Notes under the pieces: generated by a model
Database searches by the model: none
The model's input: the letters and a program-made list of their open reading frames with translations, nothing else
Told to the model about the DNA's origin: nothing
Shown: in pieces, positions 9,731 to 18,354 of the stretch
Numbering within the stretch: position 1 is the stretch's first letter
How the letters are laid out: every line of letters begins with the position of its first letter
Translations under genes and position numbers: made by a program
From: Paenibacillus alvei DSM 29
GTDB lineage: Bacteria > Bacillota > Bacilli > Paenibacillales > Paenibacillaceae
Reading direction: 5' to 3'
DNA length: 64,000 bases
NCBI RefSeq assembly: GCF_000293805.1
Contig: NZ_AMBZ01000004.1
Coordinates: 331,001-395,000, forward strand

Positions 9731-9771
9731 AAGCACCTCTGATTCTAATTGGGTCGGAGGTGCTTTCGTTT
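9731..9771 (+). terminator. Terminator of the tyrosine-degradation operon
   Basis: AAGCACCTC (9731-9739) pairs with GAGGTGCTT (9757-9765), followed by TCGTTTGTT. Confidence 0.8.
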
Positions 9772-9900
9772 GTTAGGACGATTAAGAAAGTTTTCATAAG
9801 GATTGAGGCGTGAAGGATTTACGCTTATACGGACGTATCTTGTATCCGATGATGCGGACACAATGCCTTCGTCATGGCTACACTTGAATGTAAATTATTG

Positions 9901-9906
9901 TATAAT
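9901..9906 (+). promoter_or_regulatory. Likely -10 box of the OYE-like gene
   Basis: A perfect TATAAT about 45 bases ahead of the gene, with TTG directly in front. No good -35 lies at 17 bp, so only the -10 is claimed. Confidence 0.4.
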
Positions 9907-9950
9907 GTTAAAGAGGCAGTATACTTCAAATTGAAATCAGGAGGAATAAC

Positions 9951-11063
9951 ATGGAACAAGCCCCGTCGGTTGAAGCATTGTTTAAGCCTTTCTCGATTGG
10001 CTCACTAACGCTGAGCAATCGCATTGTAATGGCGCCTATGACGCGCATGTTCTCTCCAGAGGGTGTTCCGGGGGAGAATGTGGAAGCATACTACAGACGT
10101 CGTGCAGAGAATGGTGTTGGGCTTATTATAACGGAAGGGACAGTCATTAATCATCCCGCTGCAGCGTCTCACCCGAACATACCGAGATTTTATGGAGAAG
10201 AGGCGCTGGATGGATGGTCTAGGATCGTTCAGTCGGTACATAAGGCAGGGGGAAAAATTATCCCACAGCTATGGCATGTCGGAACCCAGCGTGCAGTCGG
10301 GCAAGCTCCGAATCCAGAGGCTTTGCCTATTGGGCCATCGGGCATAACAGCTGATGGCTTGAAGGTGAACGAACCGATGACGAAGAAAGAAATCGACATG
10401 GTGGTGGATGCATTTGCTCAGGGTGCCGCAGATGCGCAAAGACTTGGTTTTGACGGTATTGAGCTCCATGGGGCCCATGGCTATCTTATCGACCAATTTT
10501 TCTGGGAACAAACGAACCGTCGACAAGATGAGTATGGAGGCGGGATTGCGGAACGGACGCGTTTTGCAGTTGAGATTGTGAAAGCTTGCAGAGATGCTGT
10601 TGGCCCAGACTTCCCGATCATATTCCGTTTCTCTCAATGGAAAAGCAGACCTTATACGGCTAAGTTGGCCTATACGCCCGATGAGTTGGCTCAATTTTTA
10701 TCACCGTTGGTAGATGCCGGGGTAGATGTATTTCATTGCTCGACTCGTCGTTTTTGGGAACCTGAATTCGAAGGCTCTTCTCTTAATTTGGCTGGATGGA
10801 CGAAGAAGATTACAGGGAAACCCGTAATAACTGTAGGCTCTGTGGGACTAGACAGTGAATTTTTAAGTTTCTTTGCGGAGGGTAAAGGGGCCCAAAATGT
10901 AAACATTGACGGGTTGATTGAGAGACTTGAACTGGATGAGTTTGATTTAGTAGCGGTAGGCCGGGCTTTGCTCGTCGATCCTGAATGGGCTGTAAAAATA
11001 CGCGAGGGAAGAGTGGATGAGTTAATTCCTTTTACAAAGGAAGCGTCAAGAGTATTATTCTAA
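9951..11063 (+). CDS. Old-yellow-enzyme family NADH:flavin oxidoreductase
   Basis: A 370-residue TIM-barrel FMN protein: LSNRIVMAPMTRMF near residue 21, GLIITEGT, QLWHVGTQ, then FDGIELHGAHGYLIDQFF with the paired histidines that bind substrate carbonyls in this family, RRQDEYGG, and a C-terminal VAVGRALLVDPEWAVKI. Such enzymes reduce activated C=C bonds with NAD(P)H; the natural substrate is not evident. ATG 9951 follows AGGAGGAA. It is a single-gene unit with its own -10 box and terminator, just downstream of the tyrosine operon. Confidence 0.9.
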   Translation: MEQAPSVEALFKPFSIGSLTLSNRIVMAPMTRMFSPEGVPGENVEAYYRRRAENGVGLIITEGTVINHPAAASHPNIPRFYGEEALDGWSRIVQSVHKAGGKIIPQLWHVGTQRAVGQAPNPEALPIGPSGITADGLKVNEPMTKKEIDMVVDAFAQGAADAQRLGFDGIELHGAHGYLIDQFFWEQTNRRQDEYGGGIAERTRFAVEIVKACRDAVGPDFPIIFRFSQWKSRPYTAKLAYTPDELAQFLSPLVDAGVDVFHCSTRRFWEPEFEGSSLNLAGWTKKITGKPVITVGSVGLDSEFLSFFAEGKGAQNVNIDGLIERLELDEFDLVAVGRALLVDPEWAVKIREGRVDELIPFTKEASRVLF

Positions 11064-11200
11064 TGCGTTTGCTTACTACGCTTAAAGAAAGAGTTCTTGG
11101 AAACATTCCTCAACATTGACGTTATTATAATTACCTGTACTTGTAGATGCAGATAAAGGTATTCAGCTACCGCACTCTCAATAATGAAAAGCTGTAAATA

Positions 11201-11281
11201 GCCCATGTTGGTTTATTCTGTACAAATGGTGTCGAGGCAACTTCCATTTTACTTAAAAACCAACATAGGCTTTATTTTTTG
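11201..11281 (+). terminator. Long-loop terminator after the OYE-like gene
   Basis: GCCCATGTTGGTTT (11201-11214) pairs with AAACCAACATAGGC (11257-11270) with one mismatch and a 42-base loop, then TTTATTTTTTG. Nothing else is evident between 11064 and 11321. Confidence 0.7.
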
Positions 11282-11321
11282 TGTCTGACTACATCATATA
11301 ATTTCCGCTATTTGTCCTAAC

Positions 11322-11957
11322 TTAAGCAAGATCGTCGCCATTCTTTCGGTGATGCGGGCACAGGGCCTCCATCATGGCTACGGTTTCCTTGTCCAAGCCT
11401 TGATTCCGTTCAATCAGACCATCAGAGATTTTTTCATAGGCAGGCTGTTTCGCATTTTGCCCGAACTTATACTTAGCTGACATCTCCTGAACGTTGATGC
11501 GGACAACGGAGGTGCTTTTGATTTGACCCGTATAGTCCGGATCCTCCGGATCAATTGGGGCATAGCCTCCTTCCGGTTGAAGCTTTTGCATAAATGCAGT
11601 CAGCGCCTCTGCCTTTTCTGTTAGATCCGGAACGATTTCTGCGAAACCTTTTATAATCACAGACTTGAAAAAGGCAGTTGCAGGGCAAGCCAGCTTTTCT
11701 TCCGTGAAATAGGATGGAATAATGGCATACTCCTTAGCTACGGAAAAGGTAACCCGTTGATCGGCCTTCAGGTTTTTCATTTTTCGTCCGGCTACGCTGC
11801 CGTGGAAATAAATATGACCATTGTGATAAACGAAGTTAAGAGGAGTCAGTTCTGGCCAGCCGTCTCCATTTATGGTTCCTAGAACGCCAAAGCTCATCTC
11901 CTGCAAAAACGCCTCGGTTTCTGCATGATCCATCATTTCGAATTCTTTTCTTCGCAT
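11322..11957 (-). CDS. Pyridoxamine 5'-phosphate oxidase-family (FMN split barrel) protein
   Basis: A 211-residue protein with the NimA/PNPOx-like split-barrel pattern: GVLGTINGDGWPELTPLNFVYHNGHIYFHGSVAG-type N-terminal half and a VTFSVAKEY strand. Members bind FMN or haem; the substrate is not evident. ATG at 11957 follows AAGGAG; an upstream extension to 11990 lacks a ribosome site. It is transcribed divergently from a MocR regulator. MocR proteins often control a divergent neighbour, and B6-related targets are common, so regulation by that protein is a reasonable inference. Confidence 0.82.
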   Translation of the reverse strand: MRRKEFEMMDHAETEAFLQEMSFGVLGTINGDGWPELTPLNFVYHNGHIYFHGSVAGRKMKNLKADQRVTFSVAKEYAIIPSYFTEEKLACPATAFFKSVIIKGFAEIVPDLTEKAEALTAFMQKLQPEGGYAPIDPEDPDYTGQIKSTSVVRINVQEMSAKYKFGQNAKQPAYEKISDGLIERNQGLDKETVAMMEALCPHHRKNGDDLA

Positions 11958-12022
11958 CTGCGAAACTCCTTTCCAAATATCCGGTTGCAATCTCTTTTAT
12001 TGCATTCAGCTTACCGCACAGA

Positions 12023-12051
12023 TTGACAATTAAAAAGATCCAATTTAGATT
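12023..12051 (+). promoter_or_regulatory. Sigma-A promoter of the MocR gene
   Basis: TTGACA (12023-12028), a 17-bp spacer and TAGATT (12046-12051), 36 bases before the start codon, in the 130-bp region between the divergent genes. Confidence 0.65.
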
Positions 12052-12087
12052 AATTTTACTAGACCATTGGTGACGGAGGACAACCGC

Positions 12088-13566
12088 ATGCAGTTCCATA
12101 TTCCTTACTATTCTTATCTTGCCCAATGCTCATCCAAGCGCTTGGCACTTTATCAGGCTATACGTGACTGTATTACGTCGCAAGTGCTTGTTATGGAAAC
12201 GAAATTGCCATCGAGTCGGGAGTTGGCTGCTTTATACGGCCTTTCACGAGGAACAGTCAGCGAAGTGTACGCCATGCTGGCCTCCGAAGGATATATTACA
12301 AGCGGGGTAGGGCGCGGCACGTTCGTATCGTTTCAGTCGCCTAAGCAGAAAGGCAATGAATTTCCACGTCAAGAGCTGCATTTGTTGTCCGACTGGGGTG
12401 TCCGTTTGAAGGAACTGCAGGAACAGCAAACTGAACCAAGTGAGAAGATAAAGGTTCAAATAGGGGGCGGACAGAGGGCGGTAAATTTTCAGGAATTTGG
12501 ACCAGGCATACAGGCGTTCCCGGACAAAGAGTGGAATCGGTGCTTGTATGCGCAGGCTCGACTTTTGACTAATGGAGAACGACGAAGCCGGATGGGTTCG
12601 ACCTTGGGTGACGAAGCGCTTAGAGACAGCATTGCACAGTATTTGAGACGCGCCCGAGGCATTGCTGCCAAGGCGAGCCAGATTGTGATTTTCAATGGAT
12701 CCAAGCAGGCGCTTGCCTTAGCAGCCCACTTGTTCATCAATCCCGGAGATCATGTAGTGGTGGAGAGTCCGGGGTATAGGGGAGTCATTGACGTTTTCCG
12801 GGCACAGGGTGGAAGATGCATTCATGCTCCGATTGACGGACAAGGGATTATTCCAGACAAATGGAAGGCGAAGCTGCTTTTTGTCACGCCTAATCGCCAG
12901 TTCCCTACAGGCGCCGTGCTGAACATGGAGCGCCGCCAGCAGCTTCTGGCATGGGCTTCGGAGAACAATGCACTTATTTTGGAAGACGATTATGACAGTG
13001 TATTTCGCCACCGCGGCAAATCACTCGAACCGCTCAAGGTGCTGGACAGTGAAGGAAGAGTGATTTATATCGGAAGCTTCAGCAATACATTGCTCCCTCA
13101 TATCCGAATCGGATATGCAGTGCTGCCGTCATCGTTAGTCGAAGTGTTTGCCAGTGCTAAAGCTGCATTTGAGCCGAGTCCAAGCAACTTGCTGGAGCAG
13201 CGTACATTGGCATCCTGGATGAATAACGGTCAATATGAACGCCATTTGCGGCGCATGAAACGAATTTACGGAAGAAAGTTCAAACTGCTGCGGGAGCTGC
13301 TGACTGCCAAGCTATCGTCATGGTTTCAATGGGTTGAAGGGGATGCCGGGCTAAGTATATTCGGATGGTGGAACGGTACTGCTGATCAATACGTACAGTT
13401 TCGCTCGAATTGCTTGGCGGCGGGGATTATGTGGTCGGAGACCTGCATCGAAGAACAAGCTGATGGAAACGGAATTAGGTATGGCGCTTATTTTTATTTT
13501 CCTCGCTTGTCCGAAGAAGAGATCGTTTATGGGGTCAACAGAATGCAGGCAATCGGTTTAGATTGA
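12088..13566 (+). CDS. MocR-type GntR regulator with aminotransferase-like domain lacking the PLP lysine
   Basis: A 492-residue fusion of a GntR winged helix (residues about 15-80: LPSSRELAALYGLSRGTVSEVY) and a fold-type I aminotransferase domain (VNFQEFGPG, VESPGYRG, LEDDYDSVFR). These regulators normally sense PLP bound covalently to a lysine in the motif GSFSKTLLP. Here the motif reads GSFSNTLLPHIRIGY, so residue 333 is Asn (codon AAT, 13084-13086). The upstream DDYD acid and tyrosine remain. The protein therefore cannot form the internal aldimine and may bind PLP non-covalently or sense something else. ATG 12088 follows GGAGGA. Confidence 0.9.
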   Translation: MQFHIPYYSYLAQCSSKRLALYQAIRDCITSQVLVMETKLPSSRELAALYGLSRGTVSEVYAMLASEGYITSGVGRGTFVSFQSPKQKGNEFPRQELHLLSDWGVRLKELQEQQTEPSEKIKVQIGGGQRAVNFQEFGPGIQAFPDKEWNRCLYAQARLLTNGERRSRMGSTLGDEALRDSIAQYLRRARGIAAKASQIVIFNGSKQALALAAHLFINPGDHVVVESPGYRGVIDVFRAQGGRCIHAPIDGQGIIPDKWKAKLLFVTPNRQFPTGAVLNMERRQQLLAWASENNALILEDDYDSVFRHRGKSLEPLKVLDSEGRVIYIGSFSNTLLPHIRIGYAVLPSSLVEVFASAKAAFEPSPSNLLEQRTLASWMNNGQYERHLRRMKRIYGRKFKLLRELLTAKLSSWFQWVEGDAGLSIFGWWNGTADQYVQFRSNCLAAGIMWSETCIEEQADGNGIRYGAYFYFPRLSEEEIVYGVNRMQAIGLD

Positions 13567-13659
13567 ATTCAAGCATCTGTAAAATGAAAAGAATGACGCT
13601 TCGCCGCTGTCTTAGAACCTCTCTTCCTCGCATAAAGTGCAAGGAGGGAGCGTGATCTT

Positions 13660-14007
13660 ATGGACGAGAAGGTTAAAAGATATTATAAGCTGAAGCAGCA
13701 GCAGAAAGAAATCGAGGACGAACTGGCGGAACTGCGCAGCAGTATTATTCAGTATTGCGAAGAGCGAGGCGAAGCTGAGCTTATTGCGGGTCAGTATCAG
13801 GTGAAGCTTATCCAACAGCAGCATCGGCATTATGATGATACCAAGCTGTATACGGCCTTGCCTGATCCGGAGGTTTGGCGCTTATTGTCCAAGCCGGATA
13901 CAACGAAGATTAAGAGCTTGGTTCAGCTTGGTGTGGTTTCGGAGGAGCGCATTAAAGATACGTACACGCTCCAGCCTAAGGTACTGTTACAGGTGGACAG
14001 AAAGTAA
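13660..14007 (+). CDS. Hypothetical coiled-coil protein
   Basis: A 115-residue protein I cannot name. Residues 1-45 are rich in K, E and Q with heptad spacing (YKLKQQQKEIEDELAEL), suggesting a coiled coil; the rest looks like a small alpha/beta domain with a conserved-looking PEVWRLLSKPDTTKIKSLV segment. ATG 13660 follows GGAGGG. It is preceded by the MocR gene (94 bases) and followed by a weak terminator. Coding character is good and codon use fits its neighbours. Confidence 0.65.
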   Translation: MDEKVKRYYKLKQQQKEIEDELAELRSSIIQYCEERGEAELIAGQYQVKLIQQQHRHYDDTKLYTALPDPEVWRLLSKPDTTKIKSLVQLGVVSEERIKDTYTLQPKVLLQVDRK

Positions 14008-14042
14008 ATTGTCCCGATGAAAGTTATAATAAGAGTACTGGC

Positions 14043-14083
14043 AGAGCATGGACTTCTTTCTTATGCTGTCGGTGCTCTTTTTC
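14043..14083 (+). terminator. Possible terminator
   Basis: AGAGCA (14043-14048) and TGCTCT (14073-14078) flank a 24-base loop and are followed by a T run. The stem is short. From here to 14335 I see no gene. Confidence 0.4.
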
Positions 14084-14335
14084 AGTTCTGTTAGACACTT
14101 CTTTCAGAAAATTTTACCTTTCTATTTTCAAACGCTGATTTTCTGGTTATTTAATCCTTATCCATGAACAGTAGGGCGTTGTTTGCAGTGTGTTGCAATC
14201 GAGGCGGCTCTATCGGAGAATGGGAAATAGAGGGTGAATATGATCGCGATCACGCTGGGGAAAATGGAGCTTCGGCAGATGTAGCTGCTAGTGAGTGATC
14301 GATAACAATACGCCGCATATGAGAGGTGATCGAAG

Positions 14336-14563
14336 TTGTGTCTTCTCCACTGTCCCCATGAAGTATATATGATGGAGAAAATCGAATTGCTTAAGCAACG
14401 GCTTATTTCCATTGTAAATGAAAGAAATGATTTTACGGACGATGAGGTGATTAGGGTTAGTCAAGAATTAGATGTTTATTTACTAGCATATCAGAAGAAG
14501 CAGTTGTGCACTTTATCTTCTGGCGATAGAGGTCAAGGAAAACATGCTGGAGTCGATTCCTGA
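14336..14563 (+). CDS. Spo0E-family aspartyl-phosphate phosphatase-like protein
   Basis: A 75-residue (or 64-residue) small protein with the Spo0E pattern: a helix IELLKQRLISIVNERNDF, a turn, then a second helix with the signature SQELDVYLLAY. Spo0E-like proteins dephosphorylate Spo0A~P and delay sporulation. The TTG at 14336 has a good site (GAGAGGTGAT) six bases ahead; ATG 14369 and ATG 14372 are alternatives nearer the family's usual N-terminus but without a clear ribosome site. It is a lone gene facing the nucleotidyltransferase-like gene. Confidence 0.75.
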   Translation: MCLLHCPHEVYMMEKIELLKQRLISIVNERNDFTDDEVIRVSQELDVYLLAYQKKQLCTLSSGDRGQGKHAGVDS

Positions 14564-14624
14564 AAACACCCATTGTACCAACGAGCAAGGTATCGACTCA
14601 CTGTGTGCGTCAATCACGGACAAG

Positions 14625-15452
14625 CTAACCGTACAAATACCATTCATCAATCCATAGATAATCCCCATAATGCTCACGAATAAAATGTACTGACTCGTTA
14701 ATGAACTCCCAAGCTTGCTGATAACATGGATATTCATTCAACTCCAAATGAGGAGTAATCGCTCCTCCAACCGGTATCACGCTTAAATAAGATATGATCC
14801 GCTCTTCTAGCAACTTTCCTAATCGGGTCGTAGATAAAAAGGTCGATAACCACTTGTCATGCGGATAGCTTTTGCCGTCCAGAATATAGGACAATTGACA
14901 GAGCTCCTTAACAATCTGGGAGCAGTGCAGGTTAGTGGCGATTGCATCGCCGCGCTTCAGAGGATGCCGCATCCAATCGAGCGTAAGCTGCAAGCTGATG
15001 TATAGACGCTTGATAACCTCAATCGGATGAGCTAAGAAGTGCTCCGATTGCTGAGCAATAGTATGCTTGAAGCGTGATTCAGGGTCATGAATCGGGATTG
15101 CCAGTTGGAACTCCCAGACTTGCGGATAATTATTTTCTTCGAAATAGCCGTTTAACATGCCAAATGTCTCAAAGTGATAATGACCCTCCCAGTCTCCGAT
15201 TGGCAGGAATACCCCGTCTTCCCTTGTGCTCAACTGTGCTGATCGATATCCGTTTATAATCGCCTTACGAACGTTATCATCACAGAAGAATACAAAATCA
15301 ATATCCGAATACTGATCGCAATTGCCGCGAGAGACACTGCCCTTTACAACGAGTGATAGCTGATTCCAATACTGGGAGAGGATCGGATGCTTAGACAGTT
15401 CGCCTGCACGTCTGTACGCTTGCTGCAACAGTTCCTTGCTTTTGTCATTCAT
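14625..15452 (-). CDS. Nucleotidyltransferase-domain protein
   Basis: A 275-residue protein whose first 75 residues carry the polymerase-beta-type signature GSVSRGNCDQYSDIDFVFF (the GS motif and the DxD metal ligands), followed by a helical domain. It resembles aminoglycoside nucleotidyltransferase-like proteins but is not close enough to any named resistance enzyme to call one. ATG 15452 is preceded by GAGGAGG. Substrate unknown. Confidence 0.72.
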   Translation of the reverse strand: MNDKSKELLQQAYRRAGELSKHPILSQYWNQLSLVVKGSVSRGNCDQYSDIDFVFFCDDNVRKAIINGYRSAQLSTREDGVFLPIGDWEGHYHFETFGMLNGYFEENNYPQVWEFQLAIPIHDPESRFKHTIAQQSEHFLAHPIEVIKRLYISLQLTLDWMRHPLKRGDAIATNLHCSQIVKELCQLSYILDGKSYPHDKWLSTFLSTTRLGKLLEERIISYLSVIPVGGAITPHLELNEYPCYQQAWEFINESVHFIREHYGDYLWIDEWYLYG

Positions 15453-15711
15453 AAATGTGCCTCCTCTCTATTTTTATAATAGGCTGATAAATATTTCATC
15501 GATTGTAGCGTGAAAGAGAGAACTGGACAAGGACATTGTTAACGGGCAACTGAAATCTTTTTTAATGCGTGCTAGCCACAATAAGGCGGTGCTGCGGTAT
15601 TGGTTTCCAATTACAACCTTTGACTTCATGAAAATAAGTGATAAATTAATATACCGTCTACTATGTGCGTAATTATGAACATGAACATCTATGGAAAAGA
15701 GGAAATGGATA

Positions 15712-16776
15712 GTGGAACTAGGTATAAGCACGTTTGTCGAGACAACGCCTGATGTCAACACAGGTATCACGATGAGTCATGCACAGCGGCTGCGCGAAGT
15801 GGTGGAGGAAATTGTACTCGCGGATCAGGTAGGGCTGGATGTGTATGGGATCGGTGAGCATCATCGTCCTGATTTCGCAGCATCTTCCCCCGCAGTTGTA
15901 TTAGCAGCGGCTGCTGCAATGACGACCAAAATTCGGCTGACCAGCGCAGTAACGATTCTGTCATCTGCCGATCCTGTACGTGTCTTTCAAGATTTCGCAA
16001 CATTAGATGGCCTCTCTAACGGGCGTGCGGAAATTATGGTCGGTCGAGGTTCCTTTCTGGAATCGTTCCCTTTGTTCGGCTGTAATTTGAACGATTATGA
16101 GGAGCTGTTCGATGAGAAGCTGGATCTGCTGCTGCACATTCAGAAGTCGGAGAAGGTGAACTGGAGCGGGAAGCACCGTGCCGCCATTCATGATCTGGGC
16201 ATATTTCCGCGTCCTGTGCAGGATCCATTGCCGGTGTGGATTGGAAGTGCAGGAAGTCCGGAATCCGCGATCAGAGCAGGGAAAATGGGACTTCCATTCG
16301 TTCTGGCTATCATTGGGGGAGTGAAGCCGCTTGATTATGCATCTCAGGCTGAACTGTACAAGAACGCGGCAGCTCAAGCGGGCCATGATGTAAGCCGACT
16401 GACAATTGCATCGCATTCTCATGGGTTTGTTGCGAAGGATCAGAAGCAAGCGATCGAAACATTCTTCCCGTCTACGTTTGCGAGAACGAATGTGAGAGCG
16501 AAGGAAAAAGGAGCACCTCCGTACACGAGAGCGGATTATGACGCGGCCTGCAGCCCTGAAGGTGCCCTCTATGTTGGCGATCCGGAAACGGTAGCGCAAA
16601 AAATTATCGATCTCCGCAAGCACGTAGGTGTTACACGATTCATGCTGCATATGCCGCACGGCACCATGCCTCACGAAGAGGTTATGGAGGCGATACGGCT
16701 GTTCGGCACAGAAGTGGCGCCCCGGGTAAGAGAAGAAGTAGCTCACTGGGAAAAAAATAATTGTCATAATAGCTAA
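15712..16776 (+). CDS. LLM-class (luciferase-like) flavin oxidoreductase
   Basis: A 354-residue TIM-barrel flavoprotein. ELGISTFVETTPD at the N-terminus, VYGIGEHHRPDFAASSPAVV, the IRLTSAVTILSSADPVRVFQDFATLD block and GRAEIMVGRGSF are typical of LLM-class monooxygenases or reductases related to bacterial luciferase. The GTG at 15712 is preferred: AAGAGGA lies eight bases ahead and family members begin MELGISTF; the ATG at 15691 has no site. The 259 bases before it, shared with the divergent nucleotidyltransferase gene, hold a TTGACT at 15620 without a convincing -10. Substrate unknown. Confidence 0.87.
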   Translation: MELGISTFVETTPDVNTGITMSHAQRLREVVEEIVLADQVGLDVYGIGEHHRPDFAASSPAVVLAAAAAMTTKIRLTSAVTILSSADPVRVFQDFATLDGLSNGRAEIMVGRGSFLESFPLFGCNLNDYEELFDEKLDLLLHIQKSEKVNWSGKHRAAIHDLGIFPRPVQDPLPVWIGSAGSPESAIRAGKMGLPFVLAIIGGVKPLDYASQAELYKNAAAQAGHDVSRLTIASHSHGFVAKDQKQAIETFFPSTFARTNVRAKEKGAPPYTRADYDAACSPEGALYVGDPETVAQKIIDLRKHVGVTRFMLHMPHGTMPHEEVMEAIRLFGTEVAPRVREEVAHWEKNNCHNS

Positions 16777-16848
16777 ACGAAATGCGAACAGGACAGTCCG
16801 AAAAGTCAATGTTGAATCGTGGACCCCTGTATCGTATGACCATGCATA

Positions 16849-16899
16849 AAAGACGCTTCCATTTCCACGATTAAAGTGGTGTTGGAGGCGTCTTTCACT
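16849..16899 (+). terminator. Terminator after the LLM oxidoreductase gene
   Basis: AAAGACGCTTCCA (16849-16861) pairs with TGGAGGCGTCTTT (16883-16895) with one G-T-type imperfection. From here to 17036 no gene is seen. Confidence 0.65.
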
Positions 16900-17036
16900 A
16901 TATACGGGAATGACTGGACTGACTTACTGCGGAAACGCAGGCTTTCCTGAATATATCGATTCCTAAATGCCTGTTTACTTGAAATATCTCAATGCCTCTC
17001 AATCGTGTTCTTGACTATTGGCTTGCAACTGCACGA

Positions 17037-18275
17037 TCAAAAAGGCTGCATGCCAAGCGTATTGAGCTTCTCGCCCGCAACATCCACGCACATTTTGCTC
17101 GTGATGTCCAAGTAATGGCCGATGCGGCGTTTGATGGCGCCATTCGATTCATCCAGATTGGCTTCGAGTCCATTGAGTACCATGATGCTGACGCCGAATC
17201 CGGCAGGTGCTAACCCATTCGCTTTGTCGTCCGCGGTCGGTTTCCATCTTCCGATCATGACATCATGCGCGGAAGGCTTCGGCGCTTGAGGCGTCATCCA
17301 GAATAAGATGGCGGTTGCAAAACCAAGCTTGCCGTCAGCCGCAATCCACTCTGGATTTCGAAGCAGCACATTTTTATCTCCATATATAATGGCACTCATT
17401 AACCCGTAATTGAAATTCCAGCTCAGCATGATCGGGCCCCGTCCGTAATAGCGCTTGCCTGGAACACCCGGATATTCCTTGCTGCTGGCAGGGTCTACGA
17501 AATTCGATTTATTCTGTCCCGTTCTGCCTGCAATGTTCTCATTCCAATAGAGACCCCAGCGCAGCATGCCTCCCGGTGCCGTATCCCAGCCTCCGCCCGT
17601 CTCATGAGACAGATTGGCGAGCAGCGCCGCAAGATCACGCTTGCGATCCTTCTCCAACCCTTCATTCAGGAAGGCGCCGTAATCAACGATTTGCGTGATG
17701 ATGCGCTTGGTCTTGTTCTCTGGTGTATTGAAATCATCGGAGCGTACAAGGAGCGTTTCGGTTTTTCCCTCTTTCTCTAAACGATAAATTTCTTGAGCAG
17801 AATAGTTGCCTTCCCGATAAGAGACTTTATATTTTACATTGGCGACATGGCTGACGGCATTGATGAGATTTTGATAGGAGTAGTAGTCGGTCTGATTGGG
17901 ATTATAGTCTTTCTTATCTTTGTTGAAGGCATGCCATTCCTTCGAACCAAGGCGCATTGGGAATAACGCTTCGTATTCCTTCTCGGGGAGTGTAGAACGA
18001 ACAGCGTCAACTGCCTTGTCTGAAGTATAGTCGGGATCGATTCCATCCCATTGCAATTCAATTTGCTGTCTGGTCAGAATGCGGCTGTCGCCAACGGACA
18101 AGCTGGTGTCCTGCAAGTACACAATATCTGCTTTTCCTGAAATGGAAGTAACGTCAGCAGCCGAGGCAGAGGTCGTTGTGAAAACAAGTGGGGTGAGAAA
18201 CAGCGTTGAGCTGAGTGTCAGCAGTAGCGTGCACCGAATCCATTTCTTTGAAAGCGCATACGAAACGTTGGACAT
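17037..18275 (-). CDS. Secreted GH19 chitinase-like protein
   Basis: A 412-residue protein with a signal peptide (KKWIR, a hydrophobic core, then STSASA-type cleavage near residue 40). The catalytic region has the GH19 proton-donor motif in NLSHETGGGW (Glu225), YWNENIAG, and the hallmark YYGRGPIMLSWNFNYG near residue 272. GH19 enzymes hydrolyse chitin or related cell-wall glycans outside the cell. ATG 18275 follows AAGGGGA; an upstream frame to 18425 runs through the promoter and is rejected. It is a single-gene unit read towards the LLM gene. Confidence 0.88.
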   Translation of the reverse strand: MSNVSYALSKKWIRCTLLLTLSSTLFLTPLVFTTTSASAADVTSISGKADIVYLQDTSLSVGDSRILTRQQIELQWDGIDPDYTSDKAVDAVRSTLPEKEYEALFPMRLGSKEWHAFNKDKKDYNPNQTDYYSYQNLINAVSHVANVKYKVSYREGNYSAQEIYRLEKEGKTETLLVRSDDFNTPENKTKRIITQIVDYGAFLNEGLEKDRKRDLAALLANLSHETGGGWDTAPGGMLRWGLYWNENIAGRTGQNKSNFVDPASSKEYPGVPGKRYYGRGPIMLSWNFNYGLMSAIIYGDKNVLLRNPEWIAADGKLGFATAILFWMTPQAPKPSAHDVMIGRWKPTADDKANGLAPAGFGVSIMVLNGLEANLDESNGAIKRRIGHYLDITSKMCVDVAGEKLNTLGMQPF

Positions 18276-18324
18276 CAATACATCCCCTTTATTTTCGAAT
18301 AAGTGCAAATCGTATTGATGTATA

Positions 18325-18354
18325 TTTATATCGCTTTCATTTTGGATATGACAA
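18325..18354 (-). promoter_or_regulatory. Promoter of the chitinase-like gene
   Basis: On the minus strand TTGTCA (18354-18349), an 18-bp spacer and TATAAA (18330-18325), about 50 bases before the start codon. Confidence 0.6.
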
